Part shown: one piece after another, positions 6,354-15,582 of the stretch
Layout: each line of letters opens with the position of its first letter
Position numbering within the stretch: position 1 is the stretch's first letter
DNA from: Candidatus Nomurabacteria bacterium
GTDB taxonomy: Bacteria; Patescibacteriota; Minisyncoccia; Phycocordibacterales; UBA5272
DNA length: 25,385 nt
Assembly: GCA_003518045.1 (NCBI GenBank)
Contig: DOZK01000004.1
Location: 1-25,385, forward strand
Direction: 5' to 3'
Notes under the pieces: model-generated
Told to the model about the DNA's origin: nothing
The model's database searches: none
The model's input: only the letters and a program-made list of their open reading frames with translations
Made by a program: the position numbers and the translations under genes

Positions 6354-7685
6354 TTATAAACTTCTTAGATTCCAATTCTCTATTCCATTTCTTTTTAGTG
6401 CTGGCAATGTTTCTCTTTCAACCAAAATTCTCCTTGATATTTCTTCCACTACTTGTAATAATTTTTCTACATCTGTCTCACTATCAAATATCTTCATCTT
6501 TTCTTTATCAAAAATTCCATTAAAAGTCGCTACAATTTTACTATGTGCCTCATCTCTATTTAATACCTTATACCCATCATTATTGAGACTTCGAAATAAA
6601 GATCGTATCCCAGTAAGACAATCTCTAATATCTTTCAAATACCCAAGTCTTATACCTTTATACAAATCAGTTCGAGCGCTTGTATCGTATTCTTCTTCAA
6701 AATTTTGAAACTGATCAGTTTGATTTATGTTAACACTTTCAACTACTGCAGTATCTACTATCTCTCCCATGAGGGTTAAATTCGAGGAATGCATATGATA
6801 ATACGTAAGCCCATTATTTATTAATAATGCAAGATTTTGTACATGCTGAGTAAGAACAGTTTCGAAATATATTTTTTGATGTTCTGGATTATTAATATCT
6901 AATTGAGGGAAGGCGCGTCCTGTTAAAGTTGTTTCTTTATTAAAGGCGTCGTAGACAGACAATAACATTTCTCTTTTATCATCTGGGCTAGTTTTTTTGG
7001 AATAATCTTCAATACGATGATTAGATTTAAGTAGTCGCACACCGATATATGGATTATTATCTTTACTTCTATGAACTAATCCTTGTCTTTTTGCGTCTGC
7101 AACATCATAGAGTTCTCCGTTATAACTGATTTTATCAACTTCTGCTATAGCCCAATACAACTCACTGCGTATTCCTATAGAATTAAGCTTTTGAGTAAAT
7201 GTTACTAAATCTTCCATCCAAAAAAAATCGTCCTTGTTAGCATGTCCTAAATTAATATTTACATCATATTCATTTGATACTTTTAAAGTATCATAATCAT
7301 AATCTTCTAATACTTCGCTTTTAACTATACCAATTCCTTTTGTTGAAACATCAAAAAAATAATGGGGTTTACCATTTGTGTCAGTCCAAGAAGTATCCAA
7401 AAACGTAGAAACATTTCTCCAGTGTGGTGCATGCCCCATAACAGCAGCTTTTATTCCATCACTATTATCAATCATATAAATAAAATCTTCAGCTTTTGCC
7501 CCAACATCATTTTTTACTTCCTCATTTTTAAACTTTACTTTGTATTCACTAGAGTCAAGTGGTTTAAGAAGTACAGGAACACTACTCACTCCTTCTATAA
7601 ACCTTCCCTTTTCAAGAGCAATAGCTTTTTCATTTAGTCTGGTCCTTGGATACCCTTCAAATTCTGGTTGTAAAATATTTCTCAT
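6354..7685 (-). CDS. 443-residue protein with SelO/kinase-like core motif, function unproven
   Basis: I do not recognise this protein as a whole. The best clue is NGLTYYHMHSSNLTLMGEIV then D311, where H297/H299, N302 and D311 keep the order and spacing (N to D nine residues) of the SelO pseudokinase motif GFVHGxMNTDNMSILGLTIDYG. In SelO, Asn and Asp bind the metal of ATP for AMP transfer to proteins. An upstream segment FFDVSTKGIGIVKSE (about 111-124) could stand for the LKGxGxTPxSR part, though it is weakly conserved. There is no signal peptide or membrane span. It starts 7 nt after the giant solenoid gene with no ribosome site, so the two are probably coupled and functionally linked. Alternatives: a diverged kinase-fold enzyme without activity, or an unrelated fold. 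Confidence 0.45.
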   Translation of the reverse strand: MRNILQPEFEGYPRTRLNEKAIALEKGRFIEGVSSVPVLLKPLDSSEYKVKFKNEEVKNDVGAKAEDFIYMIDNSDGIKAAVMGHAPHWRNVSTFLDTSWTDTNGKPHYFFDVSTKGIGIVKSEVLEDYDYDTLKVSNEYDVNINLGHANKDDFFWMEDLVTFTQKLNSIGIRSELYWAIAEVDKISYNGELYDVADAKRQGLVHRSKDNNPYIGVRLLKSNHRIEDYSKKTSPDDKREMLLSVYDAFNKETTLTGRAFPQLDINNPEHQKIYFETVLTQHVQNLALLINNGLTYYHMHSSNLTLMGEIVDTAVVESVNINQTDQFQNFEEEYDTSARTDLYKGIRLGYLKDIRDCLTGIRSLFRSLNNDGYKVLNRDEAHSKIVATFNGIFDKEKMKIFDSETDVEKLLQVVEEISRRILVERETLPALKRNGIENWNLRSL

Positions 7686-7692
7686 AATTTTA

Positions 7693-10600
7693 TTAAATAA
7701 TGGCCGATCTTAAAACTTTTTTCTTTATATTTGTATCTTCTTTTTCAATAAGTTTATGTTGTAACATTTCTTGGTGTTTACCATAATAATATTCTACTCC
7801 GTCTTTTATTTCATAAATACAAACAACTTTATTATTACCATTTTTATTCCATATTGGATAATTATTAAAATTAGTATCTTCGTTGTTATCCAAACCAACA
7901 GCTTCACACGAACTAAACTTTTTATACATTTTCTCATGAACCCTAGGTCTATTTGTCATAGATGAATTAGACGCTGGCTCCATAGGCATACATACTTTTA
8001 TATCGCCACCCTTACCTTGTGTTAGATTTTCATTTCTAATATCTACAGCTTGCTGTATCATAGCTTGAATACTTGCTTCTACATAGGAATCAACATCGAT
8101 GCTGGACAAATAATTCTGTTGTGGATTATTTGCACGTATAACATATACAGGAATTCCGGACATCTCTTGTTTAGAATATATTCCCAACACTGAGCCAACG
8201 ATATTATTCATATCGTTAGTTTCTTTTACAATCATCATCATATGAGTATTCTGAAAACCACCATCGGAAAGCCTCTGTGTTTGTGATGTATAACATGCAT
8301 CCCCAACATTTCCTGCTGTAATACGCCCAAGTCCACCAACGGGAATAAATTTCACCACACTTGTAACCTCATCTCCGTTTGGTAAGTCTATCTTTTCTAA
8401 ATCCTTTAATACTTTTGTAAAATAATCAATACTTACCTCACCACCATTTTTACCATTTGAAATAGTGTATGTTTTTTCAGCCATTAATAATGCTCGTATT
8501 CTTGCTTTCACAATATCGCTTAAACCATTACCCTCTTTCTCAAGAAATTCATGATCTATGAGGTGAGAAGTAAAATCTGATAATTTATGCAGACTTTCGA
8601 CATCAATGCTTTCTTTTTCAACAATTCCGTTGAACACAACCTTTAATCCAGGGTTGGCATCCATAATTTCAGTAAGTGCATAAGCTCTTAGGAATCTATT
8701 TAAATTTTCTTCTTTATTTTTCCTTTCTGAAGAAAGTTCTACAAGCCTTGCATACATTGAACTATTTTTTGCAAGCTCACCCTCTCCTGTTACACCTTGT
8801 ACAACTTCCTCTAAACTATCAAGAAGTATCAAATCCCTATCAACAGCTCTTTGTATAGAATCAATGACTACTATATCTTTAATAGGGTCTTTTGTTGAAA
8901 TTAATTTTTTCTGATTATCAACCCTCTTCTGTATTGCTTCTTTCACATTAAAGATAGTAAAACCATTATAAGCATCTTGTATATACCCTTTAAAACTTTC
9001 AAATCTTGTGGCAGTTTCTTTATTAGAAAGTATTGTTTGTCTTTTTGCTTCAAGCTCTCCAGTCTCACTTGAACTCATTTCTCCTTTTTCAAATAATTCA
9101 ATTTTTTGTGTTTTAATTGCTGTTGGAACTTTGTAATTTTTGTTTACCTTATCACCCAACTCTTTCCAATTCCTATAACCTCTATCCCAAGAAGACTGTG
9201 GTACGAATTCTTTCATAAAAAGAGCGTTACCGAGTGATGTATCTAATGAGTCAGGAACTAAACCAGAAAGAATGTCACGAGTAAATGCTTTGGCAACTTT
9301 ATCAAGCTCAAGCAATATAGCATCACGTTGTAAATTTGGATTTATTTCAAAAGACCTCAATTCTGCTTTTGTATCTTCATCAATTTCAGTACTAACAATA
9401 ATTTTTTTAAAAATATCAAAAAGGTGTGGTTCGAAAACAAGTCCAAATATTTTGATATATTTTAAAATATGCTGTTTTATTTTTTCGTCATTTAAATCAC
9501 CAGTAGCTTTGAGGAGCGGGATTAAGTGTTGTTTCCATGGGTCATTATTTTCATTTTTACTTGGTGGCTGTAGTTTATAAATTTCCCCCAAAAAAGGTAA
9601 AGATTTTAAAAGATCTCCAAATTTACCCTGAGAATTTACAATTTCCAATATTTTTCCTTTTTCTATTAATTTAATTGCGATTTCTTTTCGATTTTCGTCA
9701 TCAAAATAATCTAAATTATTAATAATGGAAAGTCCTTCTCCTGCTTCAATTAATTTAATTGCGATTTCCCTTAGGAATACTTTATTGAAACAGTCTAAGT
9801 GTTTAACAACATTATGACTTTCTCCTGCATCAATTAGACTAAAAGCTATTTTTTGATTAGGGTCTTTAAAACTTGTAAGATTCCCTGCAACATCCCAAGA
9901 TCTATTTAATTCAATTAGTTTTAAAGCTGTTTCATTATTCAGATTTTGAAAATTAGAAAGATAATCTGCAACATATACACCTTGTCCTATCTCAATTAAT
10001 CTTGAAGCTATTTCTTGATAATTAGGATCTTTAAAATTTTCAAGATATCTCGCAACGGAGCCACCTTTATCTAATTCAAACAATTTAAGAACTATATCGT
10101 GATTGAGGTCTTTAAAATTTGAAAGATAGCTCACAAAAGATTCGTCTTGCCCAGATTCGATTAGTTTGGAAGCGATTTCTTGATGATTGAGGTCTTTAAA
10201 CTTTAAAAGATGCCCTGCAACACACTCGCCTTGTCCTGATTTAATTAATTTAGAGGCTATTTCCTCATAATCTATATGTTTAAAATTTGGAAGATAGTAA
10301 GCAACATTTTGACCCTGCTTTGATTCAATTAATTTTAAAGCTATCTTTTGATTAAGATCTTTAAAGCTTGAAAGGTTACGTGCAACTGCCGAGGACTGAT
10401 TGGATTCGATTAGTTTTATAGCTGTACCAGTATTGAGATTTCTAAAATTTGAAAGATATTTAGCAACAGATTCTATTTGTCCTGATTCAATTAACCTTGA
10501 GGCTATTTCTTGATGATTTACATCTTTAAAATTTGAAAGGTAACTGGCAATAGAATCACCTTGCTTAGATTCAATTAACTTAGAGACTATTTCTTGATGA

Positions 10601-13245
10601 TTAACATCTTTAAAATTTGAAAGATATGCCGCCACAGAGGCACCTTGCCCAGATTCCATTAGTTTAGATGCTATCTCTTGATGATTAACGTCTTTAAAAT
10701 TTGAAATATATGCAGCCACATATTGACCTTGTTTTAATTCTATTAATTTAGAAACTATCTCTTGATGATTGAGGTCTTTAAAATTTGAAAGATTTCCTGC
10801 AACAGAAGCCCCTTGCCCAGATTCAATTAGTTTTAAAGCAATTTCATTATTAAGATCCTTAAAATTTTTAATGTATTTTGTAAGAGAATCACCTTGCCCT
10901 GACTCAATTAGTCTCGAAGCTATTTCTTGATGATTTACATCTTTAAAAAATTTTAAAATATAGTTAGCTACGGAGGTTCCTTGTCCTGATTTAATTAGTT
11001 TTAAAGCAATTTCATTATCAAGATATCCAAAACTTGAAATGTAGTAAACAACGGAACTCCCTTGCCCAGATTCAATTAATTTGGAAGCGATTTCTTGACG
11101 ATTGAGAACATCAAAATTATCAAAATGGCCTGCAACGGAGTTACCCTTACCCAGTCCAATTAGTTTTATGGCTATTTCTTGGTTTAAATTTTCAAAATTT
11201 GTAATGTATTTTGCAACAGATTCACCATGTCCTGATTCAATTAATTTAGAGGCTATTTCTTGATGATTGAGGTCTTTAAAATTTGGAAGATTGGCAGCTA
11301 CATATTCACCATGTTTTAATTCTATTAACCTTGAGGCTATTTCTTGATTGAGGCCTTTAAAATTTTTAATACAAGAAACTACTGCATCAGATTTTCCTAA
11401 CGCAATTAATTTAGAAACTATTTCCTGATGGTTAATATTTTTAAAATATGGTAGATATGCTGCAACAGAAACCCCCTTACCGGATTCAATTATTTTTATG
11501 GCTATTTCCATAAAATTTAAATCTGTAAAACTTGCTAGATACTCCGCTACCAAATTACCCTGTCCCATTTCAATAAATTTTAATGCTATATCTTGATTAA
11601 GATCTTTAAAACTTTTAAGATACGGCCCTATTAAGTTACCCTGTCCCATTTCAATAAATTTTAGTGCCACTTCTTGGCCAAGAATTTTAAAATTCTTAAT
11701 GCGTGAAATAATGGTAGCTCCATGACCATCTTCAATTAATTTAATAGCTATTTTAGCATAATCAATCCCATTAAAATTTGAAAGATGTTCTATAACTGCC
11801 AGGAACTGTTTTAATTCAATTAATCTATAAGCCGTATCTTGATTTAAATTTTTAAAATTTGAAAGATGTTTTGAGACAGAGCTAACTTGCCCGGATTCAA
11901 TTAATCTTGAGGCTATTTCTTGATGATTAACATCTTTAAAATTTGAAAGATAACCAGCAATAGAATTACCTTGCTTAGATTCAATTAATTTAGAAACTAT
12001 TTCTTCATAATTTATATCTTTAAAATTTAAGATACCGTAAGCAACGAAAGTTCCTTGCCCAGATTCAATTAATCTTGAAGCTATTTCTTGGTTTAAATCT
12101 TTAAAATTTGAAAGATAACGTGCAACAGCCAAAGCTTGATTTGATTCAATTAGCTTTATAGCCGTGCCAGTATCAAGATCTCTAAAATTTGAAAGATACC
12201 TTACAACAGAATTACCTTGCCCGGATTCAATTAATCTTGAGGCTATTTCTTGATGATTAACGTCTTTAAAATTTGAAAGGCATCTAGCAACAGAATCGCC
12301 TTGCCCGGATTCAATTAATCTTGAGGCTATTTCTTGATGATTAACGTCTTTAAAATTTGAAATATGGTAAGCAACGAATTCACCTTGTCCAGATTCAATT
12401 AACCTTGAGGCTATTTCTTGATAGGCAGGATCTTTGAATTTTGAAATTTTAGCAACTACATATTGACCTTGTTTCAATTCTATTAACTTAAAAGATACTT
12501 CCTGATTAAGATTTTCAAAATTTGAAAGATACCTGGCAACGAAGCTACCTTCATTTGATTCAATCATCCTAAGAGCTATCTCGTTATAATCTATGTTTTT
12601 AAAATTCTGAAGAAACTGTGCAACATAATTACCTTGCCCGGACTCTATTAATTTAGATGCTATTTCTTGGTGATTAAGATCTTCAAAATTTTCAAGATAA
12701 TATGCTACATAATAACCTTGATGTGTTTCAATTAATTTTAAAGCTATTTCACGGTGATTTATATCTTTAAAACTTGAAAGACTTTCTGCTAGGGCGTCAC
12801 CTCGAACAGCTTTTATAAGTTTCATTGCTGTCTCATTATCCAAGTCTCTAAAATTTGAAAGATATTTTACAACATCCTCTCTTTCGATATATTGATTTAA
12901 TTCTATAAGTTTAAAAGTTATATCATCTCTATCTTCAGTCTTAAATTTTGAAAGATTGTCTGCAACAGAACGAAAATGTCCTTCGGCTATAAGACTAAAG
13001 GCTACTTCTTTACTATATGGTGGTTTTATACTCTCGGCACTAGAAAAAATGTAACGTTCCTCTTTTTTTGATGCTGCCAAAGTGGCAAGCTGATCAAAAG
13101 AAAGAGACTCTCTTGTATCATCATTTTCATCATAATCCCTATCATCATAGAACCTATTTTGTTCTATGTTTCTTTCAATTAAATAATCTTCATTTATTTT
13201 AGCTATGTCTCTAGAGTCTGGGCTTTGAGAAAACTTTAATTTCAT
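7693..13245 (-). CDS. Giant 1850-residue alpha-solenoid repeat protein
   Basis: An unrecognised family. Residues 1-77 are charged and probably disordered. Residues 78-1212 hold about 41 tandem repeats of 27 or 28 residues with the consensus NHQEIASKLIESGQG followed by xSVAxYLSNFKDL. The hydrophobic pattern predicts two short helices per unit, hence a long alpha-solenoid that would bind protein or peptide. Residues 1213-1640 are helical and charged. The last 200 residues form a separate domain with FIPVGGLGRITAGNVGDACY (C1651), QNTHMMMIV (H1668) and VYVIRANNPQQNY (N1706-N1707). These could be a Cys/His/Asn catalytic set, which is a guess. No secretion signal or membrane segment is seen. It starts 2 nt after lysS without a ribosome site. 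The repeats are similar in DNA too, which points to recent expansion by unequal recombination. Confidence 0.9.
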   Translation of the reverse strand: MKLKFSQSPDSRDIAKINEDYLIERNIEQNRFYDDRDYDENDDTRESLSFDQLATLAASKKEERYIFSSAESIKPPYSKEVAFSLIAEGHFRSVADNLSKFKTEDRDDITFKLIELNQYIEREDVVKYLSNFRDLDNETAMKLIKAVRGDALAESLSSFKDINHREIALKLIETHQGYYVAYYLENFEDLNHQEIASKLIESGQGNYVAQFLQNFKNIDYNEIALRMIESNEGSFVARYLSNFENLNQEVSFKLIELKQGQYVVAKISKFKDPAYQEIASRLIESGQGEFVAYHISNFKDVNHQEIASRLIESGQGDSVARCLSNFKDVNHQEIASRLIESGQGNSVVRYLSNFRDLDTGTAIKLIESNQALAVARYLSNFKDLNQEIASRLIESGQGTFVAYGILNFKDINYEEIVSKLIESKQGNSIAGYLSNFKDVNHQEIASRLIESGQVSSVSKHLSNFKNLNQDTAYRLIELKQFLAVIEHLSNFNGIDYAKIAIKLIEDGHGATIISRIKNFKILGQEVALKFIEMGQGNLIGPYLKSFKDLNQDIALKFIEMGQGNLVAEYLASFTDLNFMEIAIKIIESGKGVSVAAYLPYFKNINHQEIVSKLIALGKSDAVVSCIKNFKGLNQEIASRLIELKHGEYVAANLPNFKDLNHQEIASKLIESGHGESVAKYITNFENLNQEIAIKLIGLGKGNSVAGHFDNFDVLNRQEIASKLIESGQGSSVVYYISSFGYLDNEIALKLIKSGQGTSVANYILKFFKDVNHQEIASRLIESGQGDSLTKYIKNFKDLNNEIALKLIESGQGASVAGNLSNFKDLNHQEIVSKLIELKQGQYVAAYISNFKDVNHQEIASKLMESGQGASVAAYLSNFKDVNHQEIVSKLIESKQGDSIASYLSNFKDVNHQEIASRLIESGQIESVAKYLSNFRNLNTGTAIKLIESNQSSAVARNLSSFKDLNQKIALKLIESKQGQNVAYYLPNFKHIDYEEIASKLIKSGQGECVAGHLLKFKDLNHQEIASKLIESGQDESFVSYLSNFKDLNHDIVLKLFELDKGGSVARYLENFKDPNYQEIASRLIEIGQGVYVADYLSNFQNLNNETALKLIELNRSWDVAGNLTSFKDPNQKIAFSLIDAGESHNVVKHLDCFNKVFLREIAIKLIEAGEGLSIINNLDYFDDENRKEIAIKLIEKGKILEIVNSQGKFGDLLKSLPFLGEIYKLQPPSKNENNDPWKQHLIPLLKATGDLNDEKIKQHILKYIKIFGLVFEPHLFDIFKKIIVSTEIDEDTKAELRSFEINPNLQRDAILLELDKVAKAFTRDILSGLVPDSLDTSLGNALFMKEFVPQSSWDRGYRNWKELGDKVNKNYKVPTAIKTQKIELFEKGEMSSSETGELEAKRQTILSNKETATRFESFKGYIQDAYNGFTIFNVKEAIQKRVDNQKKLISTKDPIKDIVVIDSIQRAVDRDLILLDSLEEVVQGVTGEGELAKNSSMYARLVELSSERKNKEENLNRFLRAYALTEIMDANPGLKVVFNGIVEKESIDVESLHKLSDFTSHLIDHEFLEKEGNGLSDIVKARIRALLMAEKTYTISNGKNGGEVSIDYFTKVLKDLEKIDLPNGDEVTSVVKFIPVGGLGRITAGNVGDACYTSQTQRLSDGGFQNTHMMMIVKETNDMNNIVGSVLGIYSKQEMSGIPVYVIRANNPQQNYLSSIDVDSYVEASIQAMIQQAVDIRNENLTQGKGGDIKVCMPMEPASNSSMTNRPRVHEKMYKKFSSCEAVGLDNNEDTNFNNYPIWNKNGNNKVVCIYEIKDGVEYYYGKHQEMLQHKLIEKEDTNIKKKVLRSAII
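9610..13014. repeat. Coding tandem repeat, about 41 units of 81 or 84 bp
   Basis: Inside the solenoid gene. Units near 12230-12380 and 10490-10780 are close to identical in DNA (for example TTGAGGCTATTTCTTGATGA recurs many times). Outer units are much more diverged. Period, coding frame and protein helix pattern agree, so this is a protein repeat. Confidence 0.95.
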
Positions 13246-13247
13246 AA

Positions 13248-14717
13248 TTATGGCTTTGGTTTTACTAAAGGGAACATGGTAACCTCGCGTATAGGCTTAT
13301 CCATAAAGAAAGCAAAAAGTCTCTCACCAAAACCATAACCACATGTTGGTGGCATGCCATGCTCTAGCATTTCTACGAATTCCCAATCCGCCATCATCGC
13401 CTCTTCATCCCCTCCTGCTAAAAGCTCTTGTTGTTTTTCAAATCTCTTTCGCTGATCTATTGGGTCATTTAATTCTGAATATCCACGACCAAGTTCACTG
13501 CCGGCTAATATCGGCTGGAATATTTGTGCGGTACCATTTCCCTTTCCTGTGGCGTCAGTATTTTCTTTTGAAAGTGGCGCAACTAATAATGGATGATTAA
13601 TTAAGAATGCTGGACCGGCAATATTCTTGCGACAATATTTCCAAAGCGTGTCTGTTAATCTCTCACGATTATTCCCATCATATTTTACTTTCAAACTTGC
13701 TAACTTATCTTTTATTTCTTGGTCATCAGCTTTGTTAATATCAATGCCAGTTTGTTTTAAAATTTCTTCTCGATAATCAATTTGTCCCCATGGTTCGGAT
13801 AAGTCAAAAGTATGTCCACGTGTTGTAAATGTTGTCGTACCAAAAACTTCTTTTGCAATTGTGCGATAAAGTTCTTGAACTAAAGTCATGCCAGCTTCGT
13901 AATCAGCATAGGACATATAGAACTCACAATTAGTGAATTCTTGTAGATGATCAGGCGACGAGCCTTCGTTACGATATGTACGTCCAATTTCAAAAGTACG
14001 TGGAAAACCTGCTGCCATTAAACGCTTCTGCCAAAGTTCGCCAACAGATATTCGCATGAAGACATTTAAATCAAAATCGTTGTGATATGTTTTAAATGGA
14101 CGAGCTTCAGCACCACCCGTTGTTACTTCTATAGTTGGAGTTTCAACTTCTAAGAATTTATTTTCTTTTAAGAATTTACGAACCACTTCCCAAAACTTTG
14201 CTTTCTTTTCAAATAATTCGCGTAACTCTACATTTGTTAAAATATCCAAATATCTTTCACGCATACGAATCTCTTCATCTTGAAGCCCATGATATTTATC
14301 AGGTAGTGGAAGCAATGCTTTTGAAAGCATAGAAATATTTGAGACCAAAACACTTTCTTGACCAGACTTCGTGGTAAAAAGTGTGCCTGTAACTTCAATG
14401 AAGTCCCCTGTGTCTACATATTTTGTATAAAATTCGTGGGCTTCCTCGCCTGATTCCGGAAGTTTGATAACGGCTTGTAATTTTGCAGAGCCATCATAGA
14501 GATCGATAAAAATAAGTGCACCCTGTCCACGAGATGACATGACACGCCCAGCAACTATAACTTGTACAGAATCTTCTGCGAGAGACGCAAAATTACGAAT
14601 GACATCACTTAATTCATGAGTTCGACGAGAAATAGCTGGGAAGCCGGACTTACCAGAGTCTTGTAATGCTGTTAATTTTTTTAGTCGCTCTGCGCGAAGT
14701 TCTTCGATTGAGGCCAT
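13248..14717 (-). CDS. lysS: Lysyl-tRNA synthetase, class II
   Basis: A 489-residue enzyme that charges tRNA-Lys with lysine using ATP in the cytoplasm. The anticodon-binding OB fold lies at about 52-135 (VQVIVAGRVMSSRGQGALIFIDLYDGSAKLQ). The catalytic core has motif 1 around NKFLEVETPTIEVTTGGAEARPF (187-208), motif 2 FEIGRTYRNEGSSPDHLQEFT (242-262) and motif 3 GYGFGERLFAFFMDKPIRE (460-478). Motif 3 has GERL where most enzymes have G(I/V)DRL, but the arginine is kept. The first gene of an operon with the giant solenoid and the 443-residue protein, separated by only 2 nt. The leader upstream is TCTAAAATCTAATC micro-repeat with no ribosome site; a possible -10 box TATAGT lies at about 14771-14776. 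Confidence 0.96.
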   Translation of the reverse strand: MASIEELRAERLKKLTALQDSGKSGFPAISRRTHELSDVIRNFASLAEDSVQVIVAGRVMSSRGQGALIFIDLYDGSAKLQAVIKLPESGEEAHEFYTKYVDTGDFIEVTGTLFTTKSGQESVLVSNISMLSKALLPLPDKYHGLQDEEIRMRERYLDILTNVELRELFEKKAKFWEVVRKFLKENKFLEVETPTIEVTTGGAEARPFKTYHNDFDLNVFMRISVGELWQKRLMAAGFPRTFEIGRTYRNEGSSPDHLQEFTNCEFYMSYADYEAGMTLVQELYRTIAKEVFGTTTFTTRGHTFDLSEPWGQIDYREEILKQTGIDINKADDQEIKDKLASLKVKYDGNNRERLTDTLWKYCRKNIAGPAFLINHPLLVAPLSKENTDATGKGNGTAQIFQPILAGSELGRGYSELNDPIDQRKRFEKQQELLAGGDEEAMMADWEFVEMLEHGMPPTCGYGFGERLFAFFMDKPIREVTMFPLVKPKP

Positions 14718-14995
14718 AGGGGTAGATTTTAGACGTTAGAGATTAGATTTTAGATAATAAATGCAATACAAATACTATACATATAATGATAACAAATAGT
14801 GGGGAGATAGTCGATGGAAAATAGGTATTAGCCACTAGCCACTAGCCACTAGGTTGGGAGTGTACTTCGTATCAAATACAACACGAGCGAAACCGAAGGT
14901 TTCGCTCGTGTTGTATTTGTATTTCCTAAACCCTAGTGGCTAGTGGCTAATTTTGTATTCCACTATTGGCTATACCCTAGTGGCTACTTACTAGT
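14718..14995. repeat. Spacer with mirrored micro-repeats around a long hairpin
   Basis: From lysS outward: TAGATTTTAGA words (14725-14758), an AT-rich stretch, three copies of AGCCACT (about 14829-14851), the hairpin at 14874-14918, then the mirrored CCCTAGTGGCTAGTGGCTA (14931-14949) and one further CCCTAGTGGCTA (14975-14986) before the greA stop. No gene, tRNA or riboswitch is visible. Confidence 0.8.
14874..14918. terminator. 21-bp hairpin with GAA loop behind greA
   Basis: Perfect 21-bp arms (14874-14894 and 14898-14918) around GAA. The base AAATACAAC/GTTGTATTT gives a U-rich 3' end on both strands. It ends greA on the minus strand. Confidence 0.8.
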
Positions 14996-15451
14996 CTACG
15001 CTATGCTCTTAATTGTATAAACCATTTCGCCTTTTGGAGTTTCTACTTTTATAACATCTCCTTTTCCTTTTCCTAATAATCCGCGTCCAAGTGGAGACTC
15101 ATTAGAAATTTTTCCATTAAAAGAATCTGATTCTTCACTACCTACAATATTGAAAACTTTATCTGTCTTCTCTCCTTTCTTTGTAACTGTTACTGTAGAA
15201 CCAACTGTAACTGTGTGTCCACTGTGCTTGTCCATAATAACTGCATTCTTAAGAATTGTCTCAAGATGAGAAATTCTTTCTTCACAATTCGCCTGGTCTT
15301 CGCGAGCTTGCTGATACTCAGCATTCTCTGAAAGATCACCTAATGACTTTGCATATAAAAGTGCGTCGGCAACTTCTTTGCGACGTACTGACTTTAGCTT
15401 GTTTAATTCATCTTCTAGTTCTTGTTTCTTTTCAATTGTTAAATATTCCAT
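14996..15451 (-). CDS. greA: Transcription elongation factor GreA
   Basis: A 151-residue factor that enters the RNA polymerase secondary channel and stimulates cleavage of backtracked RNA. The N-terminal coiled coil (about 1-75) carries the tip acidic pair in GDLSENAEYQQAREDQ; the C-terminal FKBP-like domain shows GSTVTV and SNESPLGRGLLGKGKGDVIKVETPKGE. I chose the ATG at 15449-15451 (MEYLTIEKKQEL) because it gives the family's usual length and the usual start. The longer reading to 15514 adds 21 residues that match nothing and would run over the divergent promoter. The 5' sequence has an extended -10-like TGGTATGCT and a CAATACA micro-repeat, with no ribosome site. Confidence 0.95.
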   Translation of the reverse strand: MEYLTIEKKQELEDELNKLKSVRRKEVADALLYAKSLGDLSENAEYQQAREDQANCEERISHLETILKNAVIMDKHSGHTVTVGSTVTVTKKGEKTDKVFNIVGSEESDSFNGKISNESPLGRGLLGKGKGDVIKVETPKGEMVYTIKSIA

Positions 15452-15507
15452 ATGTATTGATGTGTATTGGTCATATAGCATACCACAAAATCCGAGAACT
15501 GATAACA

Positions 15508-15536
15508 TTGACAAACAGCATAATATGGTGTATAAT
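15508..15536 (+). promoter_or_regulatory. Consensus sigma-70-type promoter for the 8-TM protein
   Basis: TTGACA (15508-15513), 17-nt spacer, TATAAT (15531-15536): both hexamers match the consensus at every base. The expected start is near 15543, leaving a leader of about 40 nt. It lies back to back with the greA promoter region. Confidence 0.88.
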
Positions 15537-15582
15537 ATAAAAGTGTCTTGTCCTTTGTCTTTTTATTATTTGAAAGGTTCCT

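Noticed and set aside
6340..6708. Plus-strand hydrophobic ORF over the end of the 443-residue gene
   Set aside because: The reverse complement of AT-rich coding sequence often looks membrane-like; no start or terminator supports it.
9610..13014. Regular repeats of about 84 bp that could suggest a CRISPR array or satellite DNA
   Set aside because: One open frame runs through all units and the unit length equals 27-28 codons with a helix-like pattern; there are no unique spacers.
14718..14995. Possible tRNA or riboswitch in the lysS-greA spacer
   Set aside because: The only structure is a simple long hairpin with micro-repeats; no cloverleaf, T-loop or known aptamer core was found.
14996..15514. 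Longer greA reading with 21 extra N-terminal residues
   Set aside because: The extension matches no GreA, and it overlaps the -35 box of the divergent promoter; the internal ATG gives the normal protein.
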